Assembly (NCBI GenBank): GCA_035772405.1
Contig: JAYKKM010000081.1
Span: 1,307,001 to 1,371,000, forward strand
Direction: 5' to 3'
DNA length: 64,000 bases
Origin: Chrysogorgia sp. JL179-B06
Taxonomy: Eukaryota > Cnidaria > Anthozoa > Scleralcyonacea > Chrysogorgiidae
The translations under genes were made by a program, and so were the position numbers. Positions within the stretch are counted from its first letter, which is position 1, and the number at the start of each line of letters is the position of its first letter. Positions 53,301 through 62,799 of the stretch are shown in pieces. The notes beneath the pieces are model-generated. The model worked only from the letters and a program-made list of their open reading frames with translations. It ran no database searches and was not told where the DNA came from.

Positions 53301-56300
53301 AAGGATATGGAAGGAAGACAGGAAGAGAGGAAGGATAGGGAAGGAAGAGAGGAAGGATAGGGAAGGAAGAGCGGAAGGATAGGAAGGAAAAGAGGAAGGA
53401 TGTAGAAGGAGAGGAAGGATAAGGAAGACAGGAAGGATAGGAAAGGGGATATACATGGATAGAAAAGGACGGGAAGGATAGTGAATTTGCAACCACTGCA
53501 TACCTTCATTGTTTCTAATCGGTGTAAACTAAAAATTGATAACTTCTCCATAATGTTCATTAATCTTTCTTGCGTCGCGTGCGACACCAAACCGCAAATA
53601 TTTGAACTCAGCGAACTAACACCGTGTTTCGCAGCTAAACAAAACCAACAAGAAACACTAAAATAACACGTTCAACAATCGTCAGCCGCGATATTACAAC
53701 CAATTTAAGTTCGCAAAGCATTGTGATTTCGGTATTGTCAATTCCGACCTCACAAGCAGATCACTTGAAGTCCCTCGCATCTTCAATTAGTTTAGAACTC
53801 GGACGTGTCAGTAAGACAGACCAGCATTTCTTACCTATATCCTCAATTTGTTTCTGCAACAGTTTGTTGTTTAGAAAATACGAATCCTTACAACTTCGCA
53901 GCTGGAGGTTCAGAATTTCCGAATTCGTGGCGAGAATTTTAGACTGTTCTTCCTGCAAAGGAATCAGATGCGATAGACGTTAGATATTCTATTCTTGGTC
54001 TCCGTAAATATTTTCCTTAAAGGACATTGGCAACAAAAATTAAGTTTTTCTAATATGAAAGAACTCGTAAAATGATAGAGTAACATCTTTTACAACTTTC
54101 CCGTATTTTACTTCGTTTTTGAAATATTTCAGTTTGTTTGATATGTAAATGAGATGGTCACTGACGTCAGGTGCAGGGTAGAGAATTTTCACACATTAAA
54201 AAATGTCTTATATCTCAGTGATTGCTAAGTACATTAGACGAGGCGTGGGACACTGTCTTAAAGGGGCAGTAAGACGCAAAAATAATTTATCCCAATTTGG
54301 GCTTTATCTAGAAGTGCATTCGAAATAAGCAAGAATAGCTTTGTCAATGTCTTATCTTGTTCCAGAGATATTTCAGTTTCTAAAAGCTGTAAATGAGATA
54401 CCTGATGACGTCATCTACTCCATTCAAATTCTAAAAATGAGGAATATCTTTGGAGATAGCGGCTAGATTGTGCTGAAACGTTCCAGATGTATGCTACTAA
54501 AAATGGTACACTGCACTGTGTATAGTTAATACTTAATACATTTTTCATTTTAGAGATTTCCTTTAGTTTAAATTTTGGAGTAGATGACGTCATAAGTTCA
54601 TTTGCATCTTTCAAAAACGTCAATATCTCTGGAACAACATAAGATATTGACTAAGTAAGAACGCTATTCTTCCTCATTTTTTTAGTATATTCCTAACATT
54701 CCTTTTGATGGTATAGGTCCAACATTCCTAAAACTCCATTGGTATACCGCCTCGTCATGAGGAGTTATTATACGCACATTTTCAAGTACATATGTGGAAC
54801 AAACTTGAAGATGGAATTAATATTTTAATGAGTGAAAATTCTCTACCCTGCACCTGACGTCAGAGACCATCTCATTTACATATCAAACAAACTGAAATAT
54901 TTCAAAAACGAAGTAAAATACGAGCTGTAGCAATTACAAAGTAAAATATGAGTTGTAGCAATTACAAAGTTTTGAGTGATTTCTTTAATAATATTGGAAA
55001 GATATACATGATTTTCAGCTCATTTAAATATCACATAAGTCTAAATATCTCAAGAACTGAGTGAAATATGGAAGAGCTGCAAGTTGTTATTCCTCGTTGT
55101 TTTAAGAGTTTTTTTCAAATAAGATAAACTTAATTTTCGATTCATTTGCACTTTAAATATCTCCAGGTTGCTACCCCCGTTGCTAGGGTGGAAATGAACC
55201 AGTGCCGGGCGGTTTAAGAGACCCGGTAGCCTACCTGTAAATTCACACCAGCCATACAGGCCACATCATTAATGTCGTCATCGTTACCACTAGAAAGAAA
55301 AGTATTGGCAGTTTTAGAGGTGAAATATACGTAGGCCCGAAACAATTTTGGTTTATCTAGTAGAGAAAGATGCCTAAAAAAACCTTACTTGCCGTGCTTT
55401 TAGACAGGGCCTTTTTTAACTATATATCTGGTGAGGCAAATGCCCTCATAGTGATCGGATTCCCCCCCCCCCGGAAAATTTCCTGTTTTGTTCTTCCACG
55501 TTTGCAAGTAAGGAGGAAATCTTCTCAATTGCAGAAATATGTTGCGTTTTAAAACTTTTCATTCATAAATAATCACTGGAACTACAAAATATTCATTTTT
55601 GCATCTACCTTCTACATAATTGTACTATCGAAATCACCAAATGTGGTTTTTCTCCCTCGAACTACAGGAAATAGAGTTTCAGAGCCTTAGAAATTTAACA
55701 AATTTTCCGAGGACAATGCCCTCGGACACCCTATAGGCTCTCTCGTTTCTAAAACAGCCTGTCAAGATGTTCTCTTTGCAAATTCCGCGATTTGTAACCC
55801 TAGGTAAGGTACAGCTAAGTAAAATATTGTGTAAAATACTTATACCTGACAAGCTGTGATATTTGACTCACTTGAGTCGAGTTACTCGCGCTGAACTTCC
55901 ATCTTAATTTACTTCAGATTTTAATTTTATTGCAGATGTTCTTGCTCATAGAATGACGCCTGGAATATAGTTGATATTATCTGCAAAAACTCACGCGTTC
56001 GGAAACCTTATAACCGACGCAATTGGCTTTATATTTCCGTTCGAAATCTCGGGAGAAATGTGAGACAAAATCTCACCCCGGGACGTTTTGCTCGAAATAT
56101 TTTAAGATCACAAATGCTTGCAGCCAGCAACATTTCTTATGATTCGTTATGAATCTTTGGAGTTTTGAGCGAACACTCGAGCAATAGCGACCAAAGAAAT
56201 GAGCACAGCGCCTGGTTTCGCAAAGCCTATCGGGATGATGCAATAATTGCAATTTGTCGACCCGAAAAATAAAAATACAGGAATGTCACCGAAACCTAGA

Positions 56301-59046
56301 CTCGGCTACCACCACAGGTGGTAACCCGAGTAATTATCCCAACCGACCTCCCCGTTGGGCGAATATCGAAATTCTAGCACTCCAAATTTTCCTTTACAAC
56401 TTATGTCCATAATCATGACGATTACTCGAGCGTAAATGCCAAGCATGGACTTTTCAGATACCTGGTTAAGGCTGATATCGAGGACGTTGGTCTTGCTTTG
56501 GCCTGAAGATGTGCGCCAGAGACAGTTGTCGGTACTGGTTGTCTGATAGCACTTGCTGCTGTCGCTGTATGTTGGTTCGCTTGAGTTGACAATAACACTA
56601 TAAAGCAATGACAGATATTGAATTGGCTTTCGCTTAGTTCTGAAGTAGGTGGCAGTCGCATTGAAGTACCCGTCAGTATCAGACATGGGCCACGAAAGGA
56701 CATTCTGATTCATGGAGGGACAGAGTGTGCGGTCTATACTACTACTATTGCAAAACGTGAATCTTAGGAATACAATTTTCAGTATTTGGAGAAATAATTC
56801 ATAGGTAGCAAATTCAACTACAGTTAAGCAAATACAGGTAGCAAATAATAAACAAATACAAATTACAGTAGCAAATTCAACTTCCTAGACTCCGTGTCAA
56901 TGGCGATGAACTGGACGTTGTAGAATATGCTAATATTCTCGGTCTAACTATTAGCGCAGATTTAAAGTGGAATACACATGTAATCAACATCATAAAGAAA
57001 GCTAATACGCGCATGTATTTCATAGTTCAACTAAAACGGGCTAAAGCCCCTGCTTCGGATATTTTGCTTTTTTATTGTACTTGTGTAAGACCGGTTCTGG
57101 AATATAGCAGCCAAGTTTTTCATTACGCATTACCAAACTATTTAAGTGATGCCATTGAGCGAGTGCAAAAAAGGGCACTTTCTATTATTTATCCTTTAAG
57201 GTAGCAAGATCCCTCTGAATACATTTTTAATACCATACAATATAACAATTAACCCTTACAACCATTTGATAGAACATATGACAAATATTTCCACACAAAA
57301 AGTTTGCATAAATTATGCTAATTAGCTGACGAAATGGCCGCCGATTGGTCAAAATCGGGATATACTTCAAACAAATTTGCCATTTTCCAAACACTATTTC
57401 TCCCTCATTTTCCCATATATTTCAATAAAATTTTCACCACAGCCTCCTAACAGGAATATCTAGGAATGGTGGTAGGAATTTTGAATCTGATTCATACTTG
57501 TTGAATTATCTGACATAATTAATATAATTTAGGTGGTGGAAATTGAAAAAAAAAGCATGTCAGAAAATAGCCGAAAGTTTATATTGAAAATGCTACCACC
57601 AGAATATGCCTTAGTATATAAGCTATAAACTCAGAAACTTTCAGGACCTTATCTCTAAAACTGCCTGAGAAATCTTGTTTGAAGTATATCCCGATTTTGA
57701 CCAATCGGCGGCCATTTCGTCAGCTAATTAGCATAATTTATGCAAACTTTTTGTGTGGAAATATTATTTGTCATATGTTCTATCAAGTGGTTGTAAGGGT
57801 TAATTGTTATATTGTATGGTATTAAAAATGTATTCAGAGGGATCTTGCTACCTTAAGTGATGCCATTGAGCGAGTGCAAAAAAGGGCACTTTCTATTATT
57901 TATCCTGGAAGTAGCTATACCGATTGTTTAACACTTGGCGATCTGCCTACTCTAAGTGAAAGACGGAAGGAAGCTTGTTTAAAACTATTTGAGTCTATTG
58001 ATGGTCCTCGAACTATTAGATCTCGCTTAGATTTCCTCGAACTTGGAAAACTGTTTGCCTAAAGTGCAACACATCGCGAAGCCTCACCGAAGCCATAACT
58101 TGCTGTTGTTAGTTATTAATTAATTTTTGTAAGGGCCCACTGTAATCGGTGTTTAACTGTTGTGGTGACCCTACTTCTTCTATGTATTTTTAAGAGGCAA
58201 AGCTAAATAAATAAATAGTTTCACGTAATAACCAATTACAAAACAGAGGAAACATCTTCTTGTTTGTTCTCAGAGTACTTACATTTTGAGTTTGCTATAT
58301 GAGCTTTTGGGAATAGTTGTTGGAGGTTGGGATGTTGAGCGAAGAGTTGTCGTTGTTGTTGGGGGGTGAACTGTGAAAGTGTGTGTTGGTTTATGACATT
58401 GACAATCTGGGTTGCGGCGGGTGGATTTACGCGAGGTTTCGCAGCAACTGCTGGCATCTGTCGATTGGTTTGACTTGATGGTAAAGTGGTTAACTGAGCT
58501 TTGCTAACAGCTGCTACGGACTGCACAGGCTTTGGGACCTGATGTGTGGTTGGGGCAGCAACTTGAACGGCCTGGTTGAACAGTAGTGCTTGATTGAAGA
58601 GTTGGGGTTGTTGATTGGTCATCCGTAGAAATGGCAACGTTGACTAGGAACATAGGCAAGATTAGGTTAGACAATGAAAACCTAATGAGCCTCAACGTAC
58701 AGCAGATCATATACTTGGTCAGGTCAACAAGGACATGGAACGCGCTATAAGGAAGTGCCCCGTGACACAACATCTCTGACATTTTTAAAAAATAATCTCA
58801 AAAATTACTATGACTCTGCTCTGCGCTCAATATTCAACGCTGAGGACACACGTACATGGAAGTCTGTGTCAAGTGTAATTCGGCTCGCAGTCTATTGGCC
58901 TCCCTTCTTGTTGTTTTTTAACTACACTCGTGTCCTTGGTCTTCGAGTGATTTTTCAAACTGTTTCTTTGTGTAATTGTCTGTTTGATTAGTTGCTTGTT
59001 TGTTGCCTGATTGTTTGTCTGTCTGTCTGTCTGATTGTCTGTCTGA

Positions 59047-59077
<31 letters not shown>

Positions 59078-59150
59078 ATTGTCTGTCTGATTGTCTGTCT
59101 GTCTGTCTGATTGTCTGTCTGTCTGATTGTCTGTCTGTCTGTCTGTCTGA

Positions 59151-59246
<96 letters not shown>

Positions 59247-61309
59247 TTTCATTGTACTCATTTTTTTTCCTGTTCAGTTTTTTGTACCTCATTCAAAATA
59301 TTGTAATGGATACGCAGTAATTGGCCTTCAGCTGTTGCGGTTTTCCCCGCCTTCGAACTTGTATTTGTATGAATGTATTGATTATTGTAATCATGTAAGG
59401 CAAAGTTAAATAAAATAAAATAAAATAAAATAAAACCATTGACCCCGGACCATTAAACTGGGATTTTGTCAATTTTAATTGTATACCAGACCAAAATTCT
59501 ATCTTGAAGTGAAAAAGCTTCAAGTTGACTATAATAAACTGCTACACTAACTTGACTAATGCACTAGTCAGTGGAATACCCCGCACCCCCATACCCGGGA
59601 GATTTAGACCCAACTGACAACTAAATAAAGATAAATCCCCGCATATCGTTTCATGTTTTTGTGTCTAAACCCCTCTTCTCATCCCCGACCCCAGGCACCA
59701 GATAAAATAGTTTAAAGAGTGAGTGTCAACCATCGTGCATTGCGCGTTTGTGTTTACCTTCCGTATACGATAACGAAGTGTTTTGAAGTGCTTCGTTGCC
59801 ATCTTGACGTGGTAAATACTTCGGAAATTCACCAAGTCTTCTCAGAAAACCCCATAGAGGCTTTCGTATTCATCCACAATCCAAATACGTCGACTCAAAC
59901 AGTGATTTTTTTTGTTTGAACCTCGCCATTTGGTCTTACACGCTTCGCATTAGTCAAGGCTGACATAAATCGAAACGAAGTCAAGAAAACGTCGAGTTTT
60001 GTGAAAAATACAAAAGTAATTACTTTCTAAGGTATATCTTCTTTCAATTAAAAGAGAAAATGAATAATTTATATCAAGGATTGACAAGATATTTACGGAT
60101 AAGTTCACTAAGGGAATTTCGTGCTTCAAAAAATGGCCGACCGAGCGTGCAATGCGTCACGGTTGACACTCACTCTTTAAGAAAGCAGTACCGGTATGCT
60201 CATATAAAAAAATTGAATTCGAATGAAAAATATCGTCAAGAATTAAATTATTAAACCACTATAAAGTGGCTTTGCATCCGATAACTGCAAAGGTTACACT
60301 TTTGTTTGCACACTTGTGTTCTCGCTGATTGTTGGTAGTAAATTATACATTTGTTTTGTTTTGTTTAATTTGTTTTGAGGCGGTTTGTCGTTAACTATTG
60401 TAATATTTAGTAAAACATTTGTAAGGCATTTCTTAGTCTCTGCTGCTGCTGTAGGTTCTTCCATTTCGGCCATATTCAGAACGTAGTGTCATCTTCTGAA
60501 CTTCTCCCCAGGCTCTTCTATATACGCGTAAATCACAATATATTGCGAGCTAACAAAACCCCGCTAAAACCACGATGATTTCCCGGCTATATTTTATTAG
60601 ATGTGTGAAGTTGATCGTCCAGGTTGTTGTAGTCTTGAGAAAGACTGTTGTTGGTGACTGATGTTTCGACGGTCTCAGCGGCGGTCATCTTCAGAGTCAA
60701 GTAAAGCGTGTTTGTCAGGGTTTGCCTATATATACGTCTGGTTCATTACGTCATCGTTTGTTTGTGTCATAATTGGCCCATGCTTAACGCATGACGCGAC
60801 ACCCTGCACTCACACTAATTATGACACAAACAAACGATGACGTAATGAACCAGACGTATATATAGGCAAACCCTGACAAACACGCTTTACTTGACTCTGA
60901 AGATGACCGCCGCTGAGGCCGTCGAAACGTCAGTCACCAACAACAGTCTTTCTCAAGACTATACAACAACCTGGACGATCAACTTCACACATCTAATGAT
61001 ACTCCTAGGTTCAAACCATTTACTTTATATTTTATTAGCTGCTAATGTGATTAAGAAATCCCCGGAGTGCGCGGCATTATTGTTGGTCAATTCCCCCGCT
61101 AAAGCCGCGCTAAAGCCGGCCTGTCCCCGGGTCTGTGGGTGCGGGGGATTCCACTGACAAGTGCATAACTGCTAATGGTATTCTGTTAATACTGTAGGCT
61201 TGTTTATACAGGTACTCACCTTCAAGAAGTTAACAAGATTAGGTTGCGATGGTGAATGCAGAGTTTTTTCAAGTTTGGTTGTAAATGCTTCCTCAGTTAA
61301 TTTTTTATC
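47268..61309 (-). CDS. TAF4: TAF4 orthologue (TFIID subunit), 3' part, 11 exons seen
   Basis: TFIID subunit 4, a nuclear scaffold that pairs with TAF12 through a histone fold and contacts activators through the TAFH domain. Exons 5' to 3': 61309-61220, 58643-58283, 56597-56462, 55289-55235, 53952-53835, 53634-53504, 51917-51792, 51710-51654, 49882-49766, 49676-49617, 47378-47268. They join in frame to 453 residues. Visible landmarks are the second half of TAFH (SPSQPNLVNFLKSTLPFLR), a Q/T/A-rich linker, DDDINDVACMAGVNLQ, ILATNSEI and RSCKD, SHATQERL, SRSRQEDPEQARLKEKA, TALDAIGPRKKRK and a C-terminus ending LLYKALMK. All match the conserved C-terminal half of metazoan TAF4. The N-terminal exons are not recognised and are probably beyond the right edge, so the gene is partial here. 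Confidence 0.96.
47465..47845. mobile_element. Inverted-repeat element (family of 36.2-37.8 kb)
   Basis: TGATCTCTAAATAAATCGAG at the left, CAATCCAGTCTTTATTTAGA at the right; interior CGGCCATATTGGAGTGA stem. Confidence 0.78.
47841..49005. mobile_element. Giant inverted repeat, ~1.16 kb
   Basis: Arms of about 320-450 bp, over 90% alike by eye, run from TTCTCAAACTCATTAATAAT at both ends through GACTGAGGCTGGATACTCGA and CATGAGGGTTTGTTCTCAAA. The centre has repeated TGTTTCATCAGGGGATCCAA. The right arm is interrupted by an AATAGCG-ended MITE (48542-48712). Confidence 0.85.
48542..48712. mobile_element. AATAGCG-ended MITE, copy 2
   Basis: Near-identical to 26806-26974 in the opposite orientation; inserted in one arm only of the giant inverted repeat, so it is younger. 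Confidence 0.88.
49007..49105. repeat. Hairpin with GATATC-GATGAAACAC ends
   Basis: GGATATCACTGATGAAACAC and its near complement GTGTTTCATCCGATATCC. Shares GATGAAACAC with the centre of the adjacent giant inverted repeat. Confidence 0.75.
49300..49580 (-). mobile_element. tRNA-like SINE (family C)
   Basis: The minus strand carries CTATGAGCTGGGAGACCTGG, GGTTCACTTCTTGG and a tail through CCTCAATTATTTTAAGACCC to CCTCTGGCTCGG. Matches the 22440-22745 copy; has a small insertion in the head. Confidence 0.7.
49617..49676 (-). CDS. TAF4: TAF4 exon: short linker
   Basis: Encodes GSSGTTSDPSLPATNMIRNQ, in the position of the human GSGPGS linker. Phase 0 at both ends. Confidence 0.9.
49766..49882 (-). 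CDS. TAF4: TAF4 exon: AIGPRKKRK
   Basis: Encodes LQLEEEETLRKRAANKTALD then AIGPRKKRKLDEAINNNTE; contains the invariant TAL-AIGPRKKRK basic motif, a likely nuclear signal. Confidence 0.98.
49965..50420. mobile_element. Inverted-repeat-type element with nested palindrome, copy 2
   Basis: Inverse-orientation relative of 43010-43380 (shared TATAATTGTTTTATTATATA, CTCATATCCTACTAGTA). A palindrome at 50161-50231 is nested in it. Confidence 0.68.
50161..50231. mobile_element. 71-bp palindromic mini-element
   Basis: TAGCCTGTGTACAGCCTGAA and complement; CCTTTAGT on both sides (about 8-bp target duplication). Confidence 0.82.
50499..51020. mobile_element. TTAA-flanked element with THAP-domain fragment
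   Basis: TTAA at 50495-50498 and 51021-51024. Ends AGTGCCTA; arms include GTTCTTTTACGGTTTTTGAT. Contains the start of a THAP zinc finger (50667-50741, minus). Confidence 0.82.
50667..50741 (-). pseudogene. THAP domain N-terminal fragment
   Basis: Reads MPDRCVVFGCANESDLTKGI then SLHR, the diagnostic MPxxC-x4-C...KGISLHR opening of THAP (C2CH) DNA-binding domains. The later Cys/His ligands are absent, so the domain is broken. THAP domains occur in P-element and Kolobok-type transposases as well as host factors. Confidence 0.72.
51047..51571. mobile_element. TTAA-flanked MITE, AGTGCTTATAAACCC ends
   Basis: TTAA at 51043-51046 and 51572-51575. Near-perfect arms of about 140 bp with TTTTGCGTTAAACTTTTAGT. 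Starts only 22 bp after the THAP-bearing element ends. Confidence 0.9.
51654..51710 (-). CDS. TAF4: TAF4 exon: SRSRQEDPEQ
   Basis: Encodes SRSRQEDPEQARLKEKAKQ, almost identical to human SRSRQEDPEQLRLKQKAKE. Acceptor TCATGTAG, donor CAG|GTAAAA. Confidence 0.98.
51792..51917 (-). CDS. TAF4: TAF4 exon: charged helix
   Basis: Encodes DDPTYQASSDVKSQLRVFEQ then IDEIERRKRDAREREVLIRA and AK, equivalent to human DDRYEQASDVRAQLKFFEQL. Confidence 0.97.
51950..53470. repeat. GGAAGGATAG / GGAAGAGA satellite, 1.5 kb
   Basis: Mostly GGAAGGATAGGGAAGGAAGA units (about 20 bp) with higher-order repetition of blocks containing AGATTAAACATAGGGAAGG. Fills the TAF4 intron between exons 53504 and 51917. Minus-strand frames of up to 513 codons are by-products. 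Confidence 0.96.
53504..53634 (-). CDS. TAF4: TAF4 exon: conserved C-terminal domain
   Basis: Encodes AAKHGVSSLSSNICGLVSHA then TQERLMNIMEKLSIFSLHRL and ETMK, matching human VSHATQQRLQNLVEKIS. The intron donor GTATGC opens onto a 1.5-kb GA-rich satellite. Confidence 0.96.
53835..53952 (-). CDS. TAF4: TAF4 exon: histone-fold region
   Basis: Encodes EEQSKILATNSEILNLQLRS then CKDSYFLNNKLLQKQIEDI, matching human SARILATNSELVGTLTRSCK. Exits in phase 1. Confidence 0.97.
54021..55153. mobile_element. Composite TTAA-type element with nested inverted repeat
   Basis: Begins TTAA-AGGACATTGGCAACAAAAAT. The left arm (ACTGACGTCAGGTGCAGGGT) is mirrored at 54840-54900. A second inverted repeat, starting TTAA-AGGGGCAGTAAGACGC at 54262, is nested inside. 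The right end (GCACTTTAAA near 55150) belongs to a different arm, so the unit is probably chimeric. Confidence 0.6.
55235..55289 (-). CDS. TAF4: TAF4 exon: DDDINDVA motif
   Basis: Encodes (S)GNDDDINDVACMAGVNLQ, nearly identical to human DDDINDVASMAGVNL at the start of the conserved C-terminal domain (histone-fold side). Phase matches both neighbours. Confidence 0.97.
55300..56290. other. TAF4 intron stretch, nothing firm
   Basis: A 10-base C run at 55465 and AT-rich DNA otherwise. No splice-supported frame. Confidence 0.4.
56462..56597 (-). CDS. TAF4: TAF4 exon: T/A/S-rich linker
   Basis: In the phase set by its neighbours it reads LLSTQANQHTATAASAIRQP through ARPTSSISALTR. Low-complexity linkers like this are normal in TAF4. 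A longer overlapping frame (minus, 56306-56713) does not splice in phase and was rejected. Confidence 0.78.
56880..58220 (+). pseudogene. LINE ORF C-terminal half, split by a TTAA element
   Basis: Reads RLRVNGDELDVVEYANILGL then TISADLKWNTHVINIIKKAN, CTCVRPVLEYSSQVFHYALP and ...QKRALSIIYP. After the insertion it continues GSSYTDCLTLGDLPTLSERR, stop, then an AAATAAATAAATA tail. Typical CR1/Jockey-like post-RT region; N-terminal RT core absent. Confidence 0.88.
57200..57852. mobile_element. 653-bp TTAA-flanked element with long inverted arms
   Basis: TTAA at 57196-57199 and 57853-57856. Ends GGTAGCAAGATCCCTCTGAA, arms of about 150 bp or more. Inserted in the LINE; a 54-bp piece of LINE (57142-57195) is repeated at 57853-57906. 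Confidence 0.9.
58283..58643 (-). CDS. TAF4: TAF4 exon: end of TAFH and Q-rich linker
   Basis: Starts STLPFLRMTNQQPQLFNQ (equivalent to human SLPALRQ) and continues as a Q, P, V and A-rich stretch containing QFTPQQQRQLFAQHPNLQQL. Acceptor GTTCCTAG, donor AAAT|GTAAGT in phase 1. Confidence 0.94.
58655..59440 (+). pseudogene. LINE remnant with (TGTC)n and family 3' end
   Basis: PRDTTSLTFLKNNLKNYYDS..ALRSIFNAEDTRTWKS then frame change to VKCNSARSL; later GCAGTAATTGGCCTTCAGCT and an AAATAAAATAAAAT tail. Same family as 30270-30845. Confidence 0.78.
58995..59247. repeat. (TGTC)n microsatellite
   Basis: About 250 bp of TGTC with TGAT variants, inside the LINE remnant. Long SVCL / RQTD frames on both strands are artefacts. 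Confidence 0.97.
59716..60176. mobile_element. TTAA-flanked element, AGAGTGAGTGTCAACC ends
   Basis: TTAA at 59712-59715 and 60177-60180. 35-bp inverted ends AGAGTGAGTGTCAACC..., GCATTGCGCG. Its right end is amplified in tandem at 31045-31160. A 66-codon internal frame is unconvincing. Confidence 0.88.
60597..61005. mobile_element. Hairpin element with ~180-bp arms
   Basis: GATGTGTGAAGTTGATCGTC...CAGGTTGTTGTAGTCTTGAG and GGTCATCTTCAGAGTCAAGT mirrored around a 55-bp loop. Arms over 95% alike by eye. I recall similar ends from anthozoan genomes, from memory only. Confidence 0.82.
61220..61309 (-). CDS. TAF4: TAF4 exon: TAFH domain, second half
   Basis: Encodes DKKLTEEAFTTKLEKTLHSP then SQPNLVNFLK, matching the TAFH/NHR1 segment EEFTSRLYRELNSSPQPYLV of human TAF4. 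Acceptor TTTGACAG, donor AAG|GTGAGT, phase 0. Confidence 0.94.
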
Positions 61310-61654
61310 CTGTCAAAGCCAAACATATTTTAAACTACAGTAATACTAATACAAACAAATGTTCTAACGCCCATTTTTACATCATTGTTACTGTACGTTT
61401 TCTAATAATATATCTGTTAAAGCCTGAACACATAACCAGCCAAAACATTTGATAAGTATTAAAATATATGAAATGAAAATTAAGTTTGTCTTTATATTTG
61501 AAAGAACTCTTTGAATGATAAAGGAACTCCATCTATCGTTTTTTCATATCGCTTTTCGTTCTTGTCATCTTGAGATATTGCGATTTGTTTGATATGTAAA
61601 TAACACACTGAATACGTCACATTATTATTATTATTTGTATTTAAAATACTAATA

Positions 61655-62031
61655 ATTACTTTCAAGGCTTTGCATAGCCAGGCGCCTGTTTATATTACTG
61701 ATTTGCTAAATAAATATAAACCTACTCGTGCTTTGAGATCATCTGACCGTAATCTGCTTGAGCCAAAATCCAAAACGGTGACTCATGGAGACAGAGCGTT
61801 CTCGGTTTCGCCACCAAAACTGTGGAATTCATTACCACAGGAAATTAGAAGCTTTGATATGTTGGGTAATTTTAAGTCAGCAGTTAAGACTTTTCTTTTT
61901 TTAAATTAATAGTTTTTTTGTTCATAGTGGTATTATATGTAGTAATGAAACTGTAATAAGTTTTATCAGTAAATTTAAGAATATATTGTTGTAAGAGCAT
62001 TGAGACTATTGTATAATGCTCGTAATACGTC

Positions 62032-62065
<34 letters not shown>
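61655..62065 (+). pseudogene. LINE ORF C-terminal remnant with (ATT)n tail
   Basis: Reads HSQAPVYITDLLNKYKPTRA then RNLLEPKSK..GDRAFSVSPPKLWNSLPQEI and a stop; the APxYLxDLL...GDRAFSxxAPxLWNxLP signature of CR1/L2-type LINEs. Ends in (ATT)n at 62033-62065. Confidence 0.9.
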
Positions 62066-62067
<2 letters not shown>

Positions 62068-62214
62068 ATATATATTGTTATTATAAAAAAATATTATTAT
62101 TAATAAAGTTATATCAAACAAAGTCACACTATAAACTGCGCATGTAAGGGGTATTTGTCTTATGACACCTAATAATGAAAGTTTCGATTGATTTAACAGA
62201 ATAATTTCAATAAT

Positions 62215-62390
62215 ATAGACCTCTTTCACAATGGCTCGTGGTATTTTAAATATTCTTTTATGCACATATAAATTAGTCTTTAGGAAGCAAAGATTCTTTT
62301 GAATTGCTGACACACAAACGAGGCCATAAAGGCAATTTAGATGCACTTAAAATAATATTTAAATTGGCTGCCATTACGAAATAGCTCTAT
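62215..62390. mobile_element. MITE family M1, copy 3
   Basis: ATAGACCTCTTTCACAATGG at the left, GGCTGCCATTACGAAATAGC at the right; interior ACACACAAACGAGGC shared with the other copies. Confidence 0.82.
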
Positions 62391-62693
62391 ACATGGTTTC
62401 TCAACAACTCATTATACAATGTGACGTATGCAGTGTGTTATTTACATATCAAACAAATCGCAATATCTCAAGAACGAGAAGAGCGATATGGAAAAAACTG
62501 TAGATGGAGTTCCTTTATCATTTCAAGAGTTCTTTCAAATAAGACAAATTTAATTGTCATTTCATACTATACACTTTAAAGTAAACTGTCTGGCATAATC
62601 CAGAATAATCGAGAGGCAGGCAGACAGACAGATACGTGTGTTGAACTGCCTGTATTATTATTTAATCTTTTAACCCTGAAGAAAACAGGTTAC

Positions 62694-62787
62694 CTTTCCG
62701 TTATATCTTTCCATTGTAATGAGCCTTTGGACACAAGGTCATGATAAGAAGGGGGAGTTGTCTGTGGCAGGAGGGTGCTCCCAGAGC
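62694..62787 (-). CDS. Possible upstream exon of unknown gene (perhaps TAF4)
   Basis: A 94-bp stretch with clean splice sites (ATTATTTCAG acceptor, GAAAG|GTAACC donor). It is open in one frame only and reads GSGSTLLPQTTPPSYHDLV and on. Its exit phase does not fit the TAFH exon at 61309, so at least one exon would be missing between them. I do not recognise the peptide. Confidence 0.25.
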
Positions 62788-62799
62788 CTGAAATAATGG

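Larger units (their letters stand above)
61463..62575. mobile_element. TTAA-type element holding a LINE end and a nested MITE
   Basis: TTAA at 61459-61462 and 62576-62579. Arms include GATATTGCGATTTGTTTGAT and GTAAATAACACACTG. Interior: LINE remnant 61655-62065 and MITE M1 at 62215-62390. Confidence 0.78.

Noticed and set aside
52049..53590. 513-codon minus-strand open frame
   Set aside because: The first 29 codons or so are the TAF4 exon; the rest is the GGAAGGATAG satellite read in frame (PSLSFLSSFP repeats). Not a separate gene.
56306..56713. 135-codon minus-strand frame as a separate gene
   Set aside because: The overlapping TAF4 exon frame (56462-56597) matches both neighbour phases and TAF4-like composition; the longer frame does not splice.
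58869..59409. RQTD / SVCL frames on both strands
   Set aside because: Translation of (TGTC)n inside a LINE remnant.
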